64,000 nucleotides of DNA, taken from Rhodobacterales bacterium. GTDB taxonomy: Bacteria > Pseudomonadota > Alphaproteobacteria > Rhizobiales > Stappiaceae. The notes beneath the pieces were generated by a model. That model searched no databases, had not been told where the DNA came from, and saw nothing but the letters and a program-made list of their open reading frames with translations. The stretch is from NCBI GenBank assembly GCA_008107755.1, contig VIRH01000085.1:1-64000 (forward strand), written 5' to 3'. Every line of letters begins with the position of its first letter. Within the stretch, counting starts at the first letter, position 1. Shown here one piece after another: positions 17,104 through 25,235 of this stretch. The position numbers and the translations under genes are program-made.

Positions 17104-17268
17104 GACCCGATACACGTCGTTTTTGGTCTTTCGTTCGTTCGCATGCGACCCGTTTCAGGGCGCCGGCAGCAAAGGATTAAAAAGAGGGAGAGAGCCTTAT
17201 CCCGGACAGTCAGCCTGGTTTGCGAAGGAAAGCGAGTGAACCACCTCCCCGACAGGCTCGATTCGGGA

Positions 17269-17862
17269 CTACTGAATTTCACATTCCGGAATGGTGGTAT
17301 CCATCGACCACTCATCAACCTTCACGGCCTTCACAGATGACCTGATCGCCTTTCCGTTCAAGTCCCCCTTGCCCGTCAGAAGATTGACATCGCATTTGCC
17401 ATTCGCATCGGGGTCCAGCGTGTCATAGTAGGTGTAGGTGAAGCCTGCGACGACGAATTCATCGTTTCGGTAGGCGATGGTGAGAACCTGCTCCCATCTG
17501 TTGCGGCCAACTGCGGAGTTTTCCGAGAACACCTTCACCGAGCCCTTCTCGGTCGCGTCAAGCCAAGGTTCCTGGCCGTACATCGACCCACGCCAGACAA
17601 GGTTCGGTGCGTGCACCTTCTCCGTCCAGCCGCCGCCGCTTTCATTGGAGAAGATGTAGAGGTCACCACCTTCATCGCTCTCAATCAGCACGGCCCGGAA
17701 ACGATCGATGTTTCCGTCAACCGGAACCGTTTCCACCCCAACGACAGCGGATGCGGGAACCATGTCGCCTGCCTGTCCTTGCGCAGATGCAGGTCTCCAC
17801 GCGCTGATCGACAGGGCCACGACGGCCAGCAGACCGACAGCATGTGGTGCGAATTTCAGCAT
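17269..17862 (-). CDS. Conserved exported protein of unknown function
   Basis: This 197-aa protein begins with a signal peptide (KFAPHAVGLLAVVALSISAW, cleaved near ASAQ). The mature part is rich in beta-strand patterns (FRAVLIESDEGGDLYIFSNE, FTYTYYDTLDPDANGKCDVN) and has two cysteines late in the chain (GKCDVN, TIPECEIQ). I do not recognise a named family. The ATG at 17862 is chosen for the signal peptide; the open frame extends to 17922. It is transcribed alone. Confidence 0.7.
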   Translation of the reverse strand: MLKFAPHAVGLLAVVALSISAWRPASAQGQAGDMVPASAVVGVETVPVDGNIDRFRAVLIESDEGGDLYIFSNESGGGWTEKVHAPNLVWRGSMYGQEPWLDATEKGSVKVFSENSAVGRNRWEQVLTIAYRNDEFVVAGFTYTYYDTLDPDANGKCDVNLLTGKGDLNGKAIRSSVKAVKVDEWSMDTTIPECEIQ

Positions 17863-18063
17863 CCGATGGGTCTCCCGACCGTAAGGTTCATTCGAATTTG
17901 CGCGGTTTTCCGCCGCCATCACCGGAACACAAGCCAGCAGGTCGCTGATAGCAAGGCATGTTCTCCGTAGGGCGCATCATGACCAGCATTCCACAGATTT
18001 GCCAAGAGCGCATCAGCGCCGATGTCGAAACCCGATCGCGCGCGACAGAGGCAGCGCCTAAAG

Positions 18064-18090
18064 CAAAAAGGCCGCCCAAGGGGCAGCCTT
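18064..18090 (-). terminator. Terminator of the tRNA-Leu transcript
   Basis: On the minus strand an AAGGCTGCCCC / GGGCGGCCTT hairpin with one mismatch is followed by five T residues. It lies 28 bases beyond the tRNA 3' end. Confidence 0.85.
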
Positions 18091-18117
18091 TTGTACGTGC
18101 GCTTTGCGCTAATCGAA

Positions 18118-18204
18118 TGGTGCGGTCGAGAAGACTCGAACTTCCACGGGTTTTACCCCACAGCGACCTCAACGCTGCGCGTCTACCAATTCCGCCACGA
18201 CCGC
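18118..18204 (-). tRNA. tRNA-Leu (anticodon GAG)
   Basis: The minus strand folds as a class II tRNA of 87 nt with an encoded CCA end (18118-18120). The acceptor stem GCGGTCG pairs with CGACCGC, the D-arm contains GGAATTGGTAGACGC, the anticodon stem-loop is CAGCG-TTGAGGT-CGCTG giving GAG, a long variable arm follows, and the T-loop is GTTCGAGTC. It reads CUC and CUU codons. Confidence 0.95.
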
Positions 18205-18326
18205 TTATTCGATTGTTTTCGGCGCCTGTCAGCGTCGAGGCGCTCCATGTAGCAAAAGGATATTGGGGGCGCAAGAGCGGAAAATGGAATAATTCACAGA
18301 CACATGCATTTTCTTTCCGAAGGCGC

Positions 18327-18593
18327 TCACAGCGGCCCGTCGGTGCGCATGGGGCGAATGTCCGGAGCCCGCAACAACACCTCGGTAATCGAGATTCCGA
18401 CACGCTCCCCCAGCAGCACAACCTGCCCCTTGGCGACGAGTGTATTGTTGGCGTAAATCTTCACGTCGTCGTCTTCCGCGACATCGAGGTCGATTACCGC
18501 CCCGCGGCCCATGCGCAGCAGCTGGTGAACCGGCATTTCCGACTCTCCGAGCACGACGGATATATCGACACTGATCTCATCAAAGGTGGTCAT
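18327..18593 (-). CDS. FliN/YscQ (SpoA) domain protein, single-domain
   Basis: This 88-aa protein is almost entirely one SpoA (FliM/FliN C-terminal) domain. DISVVLGESEMPVHQLLRMG, GAVIDLDVAEDDDVKIYANN and VAKGQVVLLGERVGISITEV carry the hallmarks of flagellar switch protein FliN. FliN forms the lower C-ring of the flagellar motor. No other flagellar gene is nearby, and a chromosomal fliN normally sits in a flagellar cluster, so this may be the separated fliN or a paralogue. Confidence 0.85.
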   Translation of the reverse strand: MTTFDEISVDISVVLGESEMPVHQLLRMGRGAVIDLDVAEDDDVKIYANNTLVAKGQVVLLGERVGISITEVLLRAPDIRPMRTDGPL

Positions 18594-18689
18594 AAGACAC
18601 AACGATCCTTAAATAGGGCGAAGCCCGCCTCAAGCTGATCATACCACGGCTTGGCAAGCTGCCCCAAAAAGCAAAGAACTGTCATCCAC

Positions 18690-19400
18690 ATGTCACCCGC
18701 CCAAAGAGACGAACTTTCCCTGAGTTTCCTGCCCTCCGAAGGCTCCCCACCGGTCGAATGGAAGATTTCCGACGACCTCGTGGACTACGAGACGGCCTTG
18801 CGGGAAATGGATGAACGGGTAAAGGGAATCATTTCCGGAGAGGCCGGCGAGCTTGTCTGGCTGCTGGAACATCCACCGCTCTATACCGCCGGCACCAGCG
18901 CGGACGACGCCGATCTGGTGGCTCCGGACCGGTTTCCGGTGTTCAGGACGGGCCGCGGCGGACAGCACACCTATCATGGCCCCGGCCAGCGCGTAGCCTA
19001 TGTGATGCTCGATCTGAAGCGGCGGCGGCAGGATGTTCGTGCCTTCGTCTCCGCGCTCGAGCAGTGGCTGATTGGCACCCTGTGGAGCTACCACATCCGG
19101 GGTGAGCGCCGGGAAGACAGGGTCGGCGTATGGGTGCGCCGTCCGGATCTTGGCGCAACAGTGGAAGACAAGATCGCTGCAATCGGCATTCGTTTGCGCA
19201 AATGGGTCACGTTTCATGGCATCAGCTTCAACGTGGAGCCGGAGCTCGACCATTTCACCGGCATCGTTCCCTGCGGCATCACCGAACACGGCGTCACCAG
19301 CCTGGTCGACCTCGGTATCCCCGTCACCATGGCGGAGAACGACAGCGTGCTACGCGCGGAATTCGAGACGATATTCGGCCCGACAAAGCTGATTCGATAA
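18690..19400 (+). CDS. lipB: Octanoyl-[ACP]:protein N-octanoyltransferase LipB
   Basis: This 236-aa enzyme transfers octanoyl from acyl carrier protein to lipoyl domains, the first step of lipoate synthesis. Conserved motifs are [20 protein letters not shown] (family signature), [20 protein letters not shown] containing the catalytic Lys, and [18 protein letters not shown] with the acyl-accepting Cys. It is the usual alphaproteobacterial length. The ATG at 18690 is the first ATG; an in-frame TTG at 18651 would add 13 residues. It is transcribed divergently from the FliN-like gene. Confidence 0.93.
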   Translation: MSPAQRDELSLSFLPSEGSPPVEWKISDDLVDYETALREMDERVKGIISGEAGELVWLLEHPPLYTAGTSADDADLVAPDRFPVFRTGRGGQHTYHGPGQRVAYVMLDLKRRRQDVRAFVSALEQWLIGTLWSYHIRGERREDRVGVWVRRPDLGATVEDKIAAIGIRLRKWVTFHGISFNVEPELDHFTGIVPCGITEHGVTSLVDLGIPVTMAENDSVLRAEFETIFGPTKLIR

Positions 19401-19442
19401 CGCCTCCGCGAGAGCGCCGACACCGCTCCTGACGGCACCTTT

Positions 19443-20333
19443 TCAATCCAGCGCGCGATGGACCTGCGTCAGGAACTCCCGCAAACGCTTTTTGCCTCCG
19501 GGGCTCCAGCCCAGCGCGCGCAGCTTGTCTGTCGACATTTCGCCGGGGGTGTTCGCCGATGGCGGCGGGAGAACGACCGACGCCCCGCTCACCCGGCAAA
19601 GCTCCGACAACAGCTCCCGGCGATCCAGCATGAGGTCGGAAACGTTGTAGGACTGGAAATTCGCCGCAAGGCTTTCACGGTTGCGAAGAACACAAAGGAG
19701 AGCACCGGCCAGATCGTCGCCGTGAACTTCCGTCCCCTTTCGTGGCGCGACCGTCTGTCCGGCGAATGCTTCGGTAAACAGCGCGCTCCACTTGTGCTCC
19801 AATGAGCCAGACGGTCGTCCGTAGACGCCGGTCGCCCTCAGTGCGATACCGACCACGCCATTGCCGCAGAGGCTTTCCAGAACGTCTTCTCCCGCCTGTT
19901 TCACCTCGCCATAGAGCGTTGACGGACAGGGCGGATCCGTTTCCTGCAGCGTTTCGCCTTTACGGTGGTCGCCATAGACGGCGCGACTGGAGAGAAAAAA
20001 GATCGTTTTGCACCCGGCGTCGATCGCTCGTTCGAACAGCCGGCGCGTCCCATCAACATTGGCGGACAGGAAACCGGAAGGATCGTCGCCCTCCCCACCC
20101 CTGAATTTGCCCGGTACGTGTTTCAGCGCGCAGTGGATAAGAATGTCGGCGGCCGGTATATGCGGCCCGTCATCATCAAGGTCAAACGGCGAGAATTCGA
20201 GCCCTGGCAGTGCCGGGTCACGTCGGCCGAGAGCCGTGACGAGATAACCCTCCTGAAGAAAGCGGGTCGCAATGAATCTGCCAATCGTCCCGCTCGCCCC
20301 GGTGACGAGAACCCGCGTCTTACCCGGCTCCAT
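19443..20333 (-). CDS. sqdC: NAD-dependent epimerase/reductase SqdC-like
   Basis: This 296-aa extended SDR has the N-terminal nucleotide-binding motif RVLVTGASGTIGRFIATRFL and a YxxxK active-site helix (STLYGEVKQAGEDVL) with an upstream SSRAVYG. It is the last gene of a three-gene operon with sqdB and sqdD, and there is only one base between the sqdD stop and this start. That matches the rhizobial sqdBDC order, where SqdC is a reductase-like protein of uncertain role in sulfoquinovosyl lipid synthesis. The name rests on gene order plus fold. Confidence 0.8.
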   Translation of the reverse strand: MEPGKTRVLVTGASGTIGRFIATRFLQEGYLVTALGRRDPALPGLEFSPFDLDDDGPHIPAADILIHCALKHVPGKFRGGEGDDPSGFLSANVDGTRRLFERAIDAGCKTIFFLSSRAVYGDHRKGETLQETDPPCPSTLYGEVKQAGEDVLESLCGNGVVGIALRATGVYGRPSGSLEHKWSALFTEAFAGQTVAPRKGTEVHGDDLAGALLCVLRNRESLAANFQSYNVSDLMLDRRELLSELCRVSGASVVLPPPSANTPGEMSTDKLRALGWSPGGKKRLREFLTQVHRALD

Positions 20334-20334
20334 G

Positions 20335-21210
20335 TCAGCGGTCCTGTTGTCCGGCAGCCTTGAAAGCTTCAGCCGGCCCCGGCAAAGACCCGATATCTTC
20401 CGGTATCCCGGTCCCGGTGAAAAAGGCCTGCCACAGGTCGATCAGAGGCCGCAGTTGCCGGGATTTGGCGTGGCCGTCCTCCCATGGCTTTTCGTACTGG
20501 AAATGAAGGATACGAATGTCCCGCCAGCTCCACAGCTCCGGCATGTTGAACCAGACGTATTGCAGCGTGTTGCAGAAGACCGGCAGGCCGTGCCAGTCGG
20601 GGAAGAAGGTTTCAAGAAACGTCTGGTCCGTGCGACGCCAGAACGCTTCGGGCCTGTCGAGCCACTCCAGCATCGCCTTGTACGTCGCCTCGCTCGGACT
20701 GGCCGTGAAGACGCCGCTGTTGAGCCGATGGAAATCCGACAGCGTTTCGTAGACATTGGGCGCCGCGCAGAACTCCGGATACCCGAAGAGCTTGTCGCAA
20801 TTCCTCAGGACGATCGCATCGGCGTCGATGAACACGACCTTTTCGTATTCAACGAGTTGCCACAGGCGAAGCTTCACGAAATTATCGAGCGGCGTATGGA
20901 ACACCGGTTTGCCGCCCTTCGTGAACGGGGCAGCCTGATGAAGCCGCCCGCGTTCGTGACGCTCATTGAAGGCCTGTGAAGTCGGCAGGCGCTCGCACCT
21001 TCCGATTCTCGCACCGAAGGGACGAAGCAGTTCGAGATCCGCCTCCTCCACACCGGGCGTTGCAAGCACCACAAGGTCCGCCTCGGTCTCCGTGCGCCTG
21101 AGAGAGCGCAACAAGGCAACGGCACCGCAGACGTAATCGCGGTTTGTAACCAGCGTGACATAAGCGGTGCGTGCGAACGCTTCACGGTCGAACGCGGGAC
21201 GATCCGACAT
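20335..21210 (-). CDS. sqdD: GT8-family glycosyltransferase SqdD-like (sulfolipid synthase)
   Basis: This 291-aa glycogenin-like (GT8) transferase begins ARTAYVTLVTNRDYVCGAVA. The metal-binding DxD is in EKVVFIDADAIVLRNCD, followed by HRLNSGVFTASPSEATY and RRTDQTFLETFFPDWHGLP, which are family motifs. Positioned 9 bases after sqdB, it matches rhizobial SqdD, thought to move sulfoquinovose from UDP to diacylglycerol to make SQDG. This family differs from the GT4 SqdX of cyanobacteria and plants. Confidence 0.87.
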   Translation of the reverse strand: MSDRPAFDREAFARTAYVTLVTNRDYVCGAVALLRSLRRTETEADLVVLATPGVEEADLELLRPFGARIGRCERLPTSQAFNERHERGRLHQAAPFTKGGKPVFHTPLDNFVKLRLWQLVEYEKVVFIDADAIVLRNCDKLFGYPEFCAAPNVYETLSDFHRLNSGVFTASPSEATYKAMLEWLDRPEAFWRRTDQTFLETFFPDWHGLPVFCNTLQYVWFNMPELWSWRDIRILHFQYEKPWEDGHAKSRQLRPLIDLWQAFFTGTGIPEDIGSLPGPAEAFKAAGQQDR

Positions 21211-21219
21211 GTCTGCGCC

Positions 21220-22440
21220 TCAGGAGACGGACTTGAGGCGCGGGTGCTCGGGATCGCGCTCGATCTCGCCGGCGATTTCCTTTGTCCAGGCAGAGACCGC
21301 CGGCACGCGGCTGCGGTCAACACGGTAGGAATAGGTCTTCGCGACGTCCACCACTTCACTGAGGAGCCCGTTTTCCAGGGTCGTCGGATTGAGCCCGAGT
21401 TCCAGGAATTGCTTGTTGTCGACAACAAGATCGTTCTCGGGCGCTTCCTTGCGCGGATTGGGCAGATGCGCGACCTTGGCACCTGTGAGCCTGGAGATCA
21501 GTTCGGCGAGATCCCGCACCCGGTGGGTTTCCGTCATCTGGTTGAAGACCTTGACCCGCTCTCCCCGCTTCGGCGGATTTTGCAGCGCGAGGTCGATACA
21601 GCGCACGGAATCCTGGATATGGATGAAGGCGCGCGTCTGCCCGCCGGTTCCATGGACAGTCAGCGGATAACCGATGGCCGCCTGTATCAGGAACCGGTTG
21701 AGCACCGTCCCGTAGTCACCATCATAGTCGAACCGGTTGATCAGCTGCTTGTGACGCACGGTCTGCTCGGTGTGTGTACCCCAGACAATGCCCTGATGCA
21801 GATCCGTGATCCGTAGCGCGTCATTCTTGGCGTAAAACTGGAACAGGAGCTGATCCAGACATTTGGTCATGTGATAGATCGACCCGGGATTGGCCGGATA
21901 CAGGATCTCCTGTTCCGCCTTCTCGCCCTCCAGGGTTTCCACATCGACGCTCAGATAGCCTTCCGGAATTGCGGCACCCACACTGGAGTAACCGTAGACG
22001 CCCATGGTGCCCAGATGCACCAGATGCGAATCGAGCTCAAGCTCGACCATCGCGTTCAGGAGATGATGGGTCGCATTGACGTTGTTGTTGACCGTGTAGT
22101 TCTTGTGCTGGTCCGACTTCATCGAATAGGGCGCGGCCCGCTGCTCGGCGAAATGGATGATGGCATCCGGGCGTTCCTCGGCGAGCCAGGCCTTGAACAC
22201 CTCATAGTCCTTCGCGATATCGATCAGATGGAACCGGATGCTGTTTCCAGTCTCCTGCTTCCAGATGCGAACCCTCTCCTGAATCGAATCCATCGGCGTC
22301 AGCGACTGGACCCCCAGCTCCGCATCGATCCAGCGGCGGCTGAGGTTATCGATGATGTGAACCTCATGGCCCTTGGCCGACAGATGCAAGGATGTCGGCC
22401 ACCCTACAAATCCGTCGCCACCGAGTATCGCAATTTTCAC
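21220..22440 (-). CDS. sqdB: UDP-sulfoquinovose synthase
   Basis: This 406-aa extended SDR converts UDP-glucose and sulfite to UDP-sulfoquinovose, the sulfolipid head group. Visible are the NAD motif KIAILGGDGFVGWPTSLHLS, DNLSRRWID and HFAEQRAAPYS near the sulfite site, LGTMGVYGYS with the catalytic Thr region, and YHMTKCLDQLL carrying the YxxxK pair. These are diagnostic of SqdB. It is first in the sqdB-sqdD-sqdC operon and starts at an ATG. No phosphate-limitation (PhoB) box was recognised upstream, although phosphate control is known for this pathway elsewhere. Confidence 0.95.
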   Translation of the reverse strand: MKIAILGGDGFVGWPTSLHLSAKGHEVHIIDNLSRRWIDAELGVQSLTPMDSIQERVRIWKQETGNSIRFHLIDIAKDYEVFKAWLAEERPDAIIHFAEQRAAPYSMKSDQHKNYTVNNNVNATHHLLNAMVELELDSHLVHLGTMGVYGYSSVGAAIPEGYLSVDVETLEGEKAEQEILYPANPGSIYHMTKCLDQLLFQFYAKNDALRITDLHQGIVWGTHTEQTVRHKQLINRFDYDGDYGTVLNRFLIQAAIGYPLTVHGTGGQTRAFIHIQDSVRCIDLALQNPPKRGERVKVFNQMTETHRVRDLAELISRLTGAKVAHLPNPRKEAPENDLVVDNKQFLELGLNPTTLENGLLSEVVDVAKTYSYRVDRSRVPAVSAWTKEIAGEIERDPEHPRLKSVS

Positions 22441-22583
22441 AGGCAGTCTCCCTGGTTGGTCAGACCGGAGAGCGAACGCCTCCGGATAGTGTCACATGGA
22501 ACACCAGATCATTGCGATGATTCAATGACAAGACAAAGCCGAAATCGGAAATTGATACAGTTCCAGGGAGTTGGCGCAGTCGC

Positions 22584-22871
22584 TCAAACCGTTTCGCGGA
22601 CGGAAAATGCGCCAGTCGCCGGCTCCACGTCCTCAAGGTTTTTGATGAGATTGACCCGGGCGAATGCCGGTCCCTGCCAAAGCTCGTCCAGCATTTCCAG
22701 AACCGTATCGGCTGGCCCGCTGAAAACGGCCTCTACAGCACCGCGTTCGAGGTTCCTGACCCAACCGGACAGACTGCGGCTTTGTGCTTCATCGGCACAC
22801 CAGGCCCTGTACCCCACGCCCTGTACCCGGCCTTCTATCTGCACATGGACAGTCATCGGATCGTCGCTCAT
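22584..22871 (-). CDS. acyP: Acylphosphatase
   Basis: This 95-aa protein of typical acylphosphatase size has the phosphate-cradle signature VQIEGRVQGVGYRAWC with the catalytic Arg, and GWVRNLERGAVEAVFSG with the catalytic Asn. It hydrolyses carboxyl-phosphate bonds such as 1,3-bisphosphoglycerate and acetyl-phosphate. ATG 22871 removes ten poorly conserved residues. It is transcribed alone in the gap between sqdB and the diguanylate cyclase. Confidence 0.93.
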   Translation of the reverse strand: MSDDPMTVHVQIEGRVQGVGYRAWCADEAQSRSLSGWVRNLERGAVEAVFSGPADTVLEMLDELWQGPAFARVNLIKNLEDVEPATGAFSVRETV

Positions 22872-23024
22872 CAAGGTCTCCAGTGGCGTCTTCACAGGCA
22901 AGCTTATCGCAAGAGCTGACCAAGGTGAAACCCGCTTGCTGCAGGTGATTTGGTGCTTGGGCCCATCGCGGCCCTCTTCATCAGGGTGTGCGGATCAGCC
23001 TGATCGGCAGATGACACGCCGCAA

Positions 23025-24314
23025 TCAGTCGACGGCAAGTTCGTTTCGGCCGCTTTCCTTGGCCCTGTAAAGGGCATGATCCGCGCGCAGCACTGCACTG
23101 GCGACGCTTTCGTCTGTCCCGATCATCGCTGCTCCGATGCTTATGGTAAGGCGAACGGCTTCACCCGCGAATTTGAAGGAATTTGCTTCTACCGCACGGC
23201 GGATCGCGTCAGCCCGTCGCCATGCGTCGGCCTGCGTGAAACCGCGCAAGATTGCGAAGAATTCCTCGCCGCCGGCCCGGGCGAAGATGTTCGGCTCGGG
23301 CAGATGCTCCTGCAGGATGGACACAAGGTGTTTCAACGCCTCGTCACCGCACGCATGCCCGTACCGATCGTTGATCCGCTTGAAGTGATCGACGTCCATC
23401 ACAAGCACCATCGCGCCCAACTCGTCCCGGATGGGATCCCTGTCCATCTCTTCGGCAATCTGGAAAAACTTCCGGCGATTGAAGGCGCCCGTCAGGTGAT
23501 CTCGTTCCGCGGCATGCTTGAGGCTCTTTTCCAGGTGCTTGCGTTCGGTGATATCAAGCATCGCGCCCGCAAGTCCATTGACCTCGCCCGTCATCTTGTC
23601 GTGGGTCACAGCCTTGTGGAAGGTCACGAAACGAACCTCTCCGTTCGGAAAGCAAACCTCCGAATCATAGATCTGAACGCCTCCCTCCTTCAGCAGCACC
23701 AGATCGGCCGCCACGTATATCCCGGCATATTTCGACGAAGAGACATCATAGACAGTCGATCCGACAATCTGCCTCGAACTGAGCCCGAGATACTCCTCGA
23801 ACGCCTTGTTGCAGCCTGTGTAGACGCCGTCGCCGTCCTTGAAGAAGATTGGTGACGGCAAATGATCGATGGCGGATTGCAGATTGTTCCGCTCGATGGA
23901 AACTTCGCGAATGCGCCGTTTCAGATCTCCTTCGCGCAACAGCACCTTCTCGGCCCGCTTGAGGGCAAGGCCCAGCGCGGCGGTATCCGAGCTTTTGACG
24001 ACGTCGTCCGCACCCGCGTCCAGCATGCGCAAGCGTGTTTCGTCCGTGCAGCTTTCCTCGCATAGAGCAAGCAGGTAGCTTTGGCCCACAAGGACCTTCC
24101 TGGCACCTTTCAGAACATCCGCGATGGTCTCGCCCTGTGCTCCGATCAGGAAGACGGGCAAGGTCACCGACTTGACATCATCGAAAGTGCGGATCGGAAC
24201 GAGATCATAGCCTGCCGGCAACACAGGCTGGGCATAGCCTGTCTGCGTGAAATAGCCAACGGCAACTGTCCCACCTGAACGGCGCGTCGTCAGCCCGGTG
24301 TCTGCAACGTTCAT
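23025..24314 (-). CDS. Diguanylate cyclase with receiver-like and PAS domains
   Basis: This 429-aa cytosolic protein has a receiver-like N-terminal region (about 20-125) that seems degenerate. There is a short coiled coil, a PAS domain (about 140-260, e.g. IFFKDGDGVYTGCNKAFEEY) ending in the PAC motif DITERKHLEKSL, and a GGDEF domain. The active-site motif is AGGEEFF, with substrate helix residues DVDHFKRINDRYGHACGDEA, so it should make cyclic di-GMP. No RxxD inhibitory site is seen before GGEEF. The ATG at 24314 is preferred over an upstream TTG. Confidence 0.92.
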   Translation of the reverse strand: MNVADTGLTTRRSGGTVAVGYFTQTGYAQPVLPAGYDLVPIRTFDDVKSVTLPVFLIGAQGETIADVLKGARKVLVGQSYLLALCEESCTDETRLRMLDAGADDVVKSSDTAALGLALKRAEKVLLREGDLKRRIREVSIERNNLQSAIDHLPSPIFFKDGDGVYTGCNKAFEEYLGLSSRQIVGSTVYDVSSSKYAGIYVAADLVLLKEGGVQIYDSEVCFPNGEVRFVTFHKAVTHDKMTGEVNGLAGAMLDITERKHLEKSLKHAAERDHLTGAFNRRKFFQIAEEMDRDPIRDELGAMVLVMDVDHFKRINDRYGHACGDEALKHLVSILQEHLPEPNIFARAGGEEFFAILRGFTQADAWRRADAIRRAVEANSFKFAGEAVRLTISIGAAMIGTDESVASAVLRADHALYRAKESGRNELAVD

Positions 24315-24489
24315 CAAGACTGCCTTGGTCGGGTTTCGCTGCAACGAGATGTAGAATTATCATTTGAATAGGGGGTTAATTCATAACTGAAATTGCCGAA
24401 GAAACAGAATTCCGGCGGCCCCCTCAGGACCTGGCTTCCGAACGCGTTGCCTGCGCCTGCGGTGTCCGAGGCAACAAACACATTCTCCT

Positions 24490-25140
24490 TCAAGCGGAAA
24501 AGTAATCCGCAAGGTCGGAGGGAGCTTCTGCGATCATGACCGGTTCCTCCGCAGCGAGTTCATCCCGGCTGCCATAGCCCCACAAGACACCGATGCCGCG
24601 AACCGCATTGGCATTGGCCCCTACGAGATCGTGTTTCCTGTCACCGATCATGACCGCTTCCTCAGCCAGGATTGCTTCGGTCTCCAGAATATGGGCGATC
24701 AGCTCTGCCTTCGCGGATCGCTCGCCGCTGAGTTCCGACCCGTAGATTTCTCCGAAATACGGCATGAGATCGAAATGGTCGACGATCTTGCGTGCGTAAA
24801 CGTGCGGCTTGGACGTACAGACATGCAGCCGGAAGCCATGTGCCCGAAGACGGCTCAGCACATCGGCAATTCCCGGGATCAGCGTGTTTTCGAAAAGACC
24901 GGTGACCGTATAACGCTCCCGGTAGAACGCGACTGCCCGGTCCAGCTCACTGCGATCATCCGTTTCCAGAAGCACGCTGAAGCTGTCCCACAATGGCGGT
25001 CCGATGCACCAGCGCAGGTCGTCGCCGTCCGCAACAGCCCCGCCCATCTTGTCCATCGCATAGCGAATGGATCTGCTGATGCCCTCATATGGATCGGTGA
25101 GCGTTCCATCGAGATCGAATAGGACAGTCGACACCGGCAT
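24490..25140 (-). CDS. HAD-family phosphatase (Gph-like)
   Basis: This 216-aa haloacid-dehalogenase phosphatase has motif I VLFDLDGTLTDPYEG, motif II LHVCTSKPHVYA, the Lys (SAKAELI) and motif III EAVMIGDRKHDLVGANAN. The helical cap lies between motifs I and II. It resembles phosphoglycolate phosphatase and pyrophosphatase relatives, but substrate cannot be decided. It lies 95 bases downstream of pccA and beyond a strong terminator, so it probably has its own promoter. Confidence 0.85.
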   Translation of the reverse strand: MPVSTVLFDLDGTLTDPYEGISRSIRYAMDKMGGAVADGDDLRWCIGPPLWDSFSVLLETDDRSELDRAVAFYRERYTVTGLFENTLIPGIADVLSRLRAHGFRLHVCTSKPHVYARKIVDHFDLMPYFGEIYGSELSGERSAKAELIAHILETEAILAEEAVMIGDRKHDLVGANANAVRGIGVLWGYGSRDELAAEEPVMIAEAPSDLADYFSA

Positions 25141-25161
25141 AGAGCCTCCTGATACGGAAAG

Positions 25162-25191
25162 GAAAACGGCCCGAAGAGGTCTCTTCGGGCC
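25162..25191 (-). terminator. Terminator after pccA
   Basis: A perfect 11-bp stem (GGCCCGAAGAG at 25168-25178, CTCTTCGGGCC at 25181-25191) with a 2-base loop is followed on the minus strand by GTTTTCCTTT. It ends the pccA transcript. Confidence 0.85.
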
Positions 25192-25235
25192 GGCCCACTA
25201 TGGCGCGAACGCACCGTGTGTCAACGAAAGGACAA

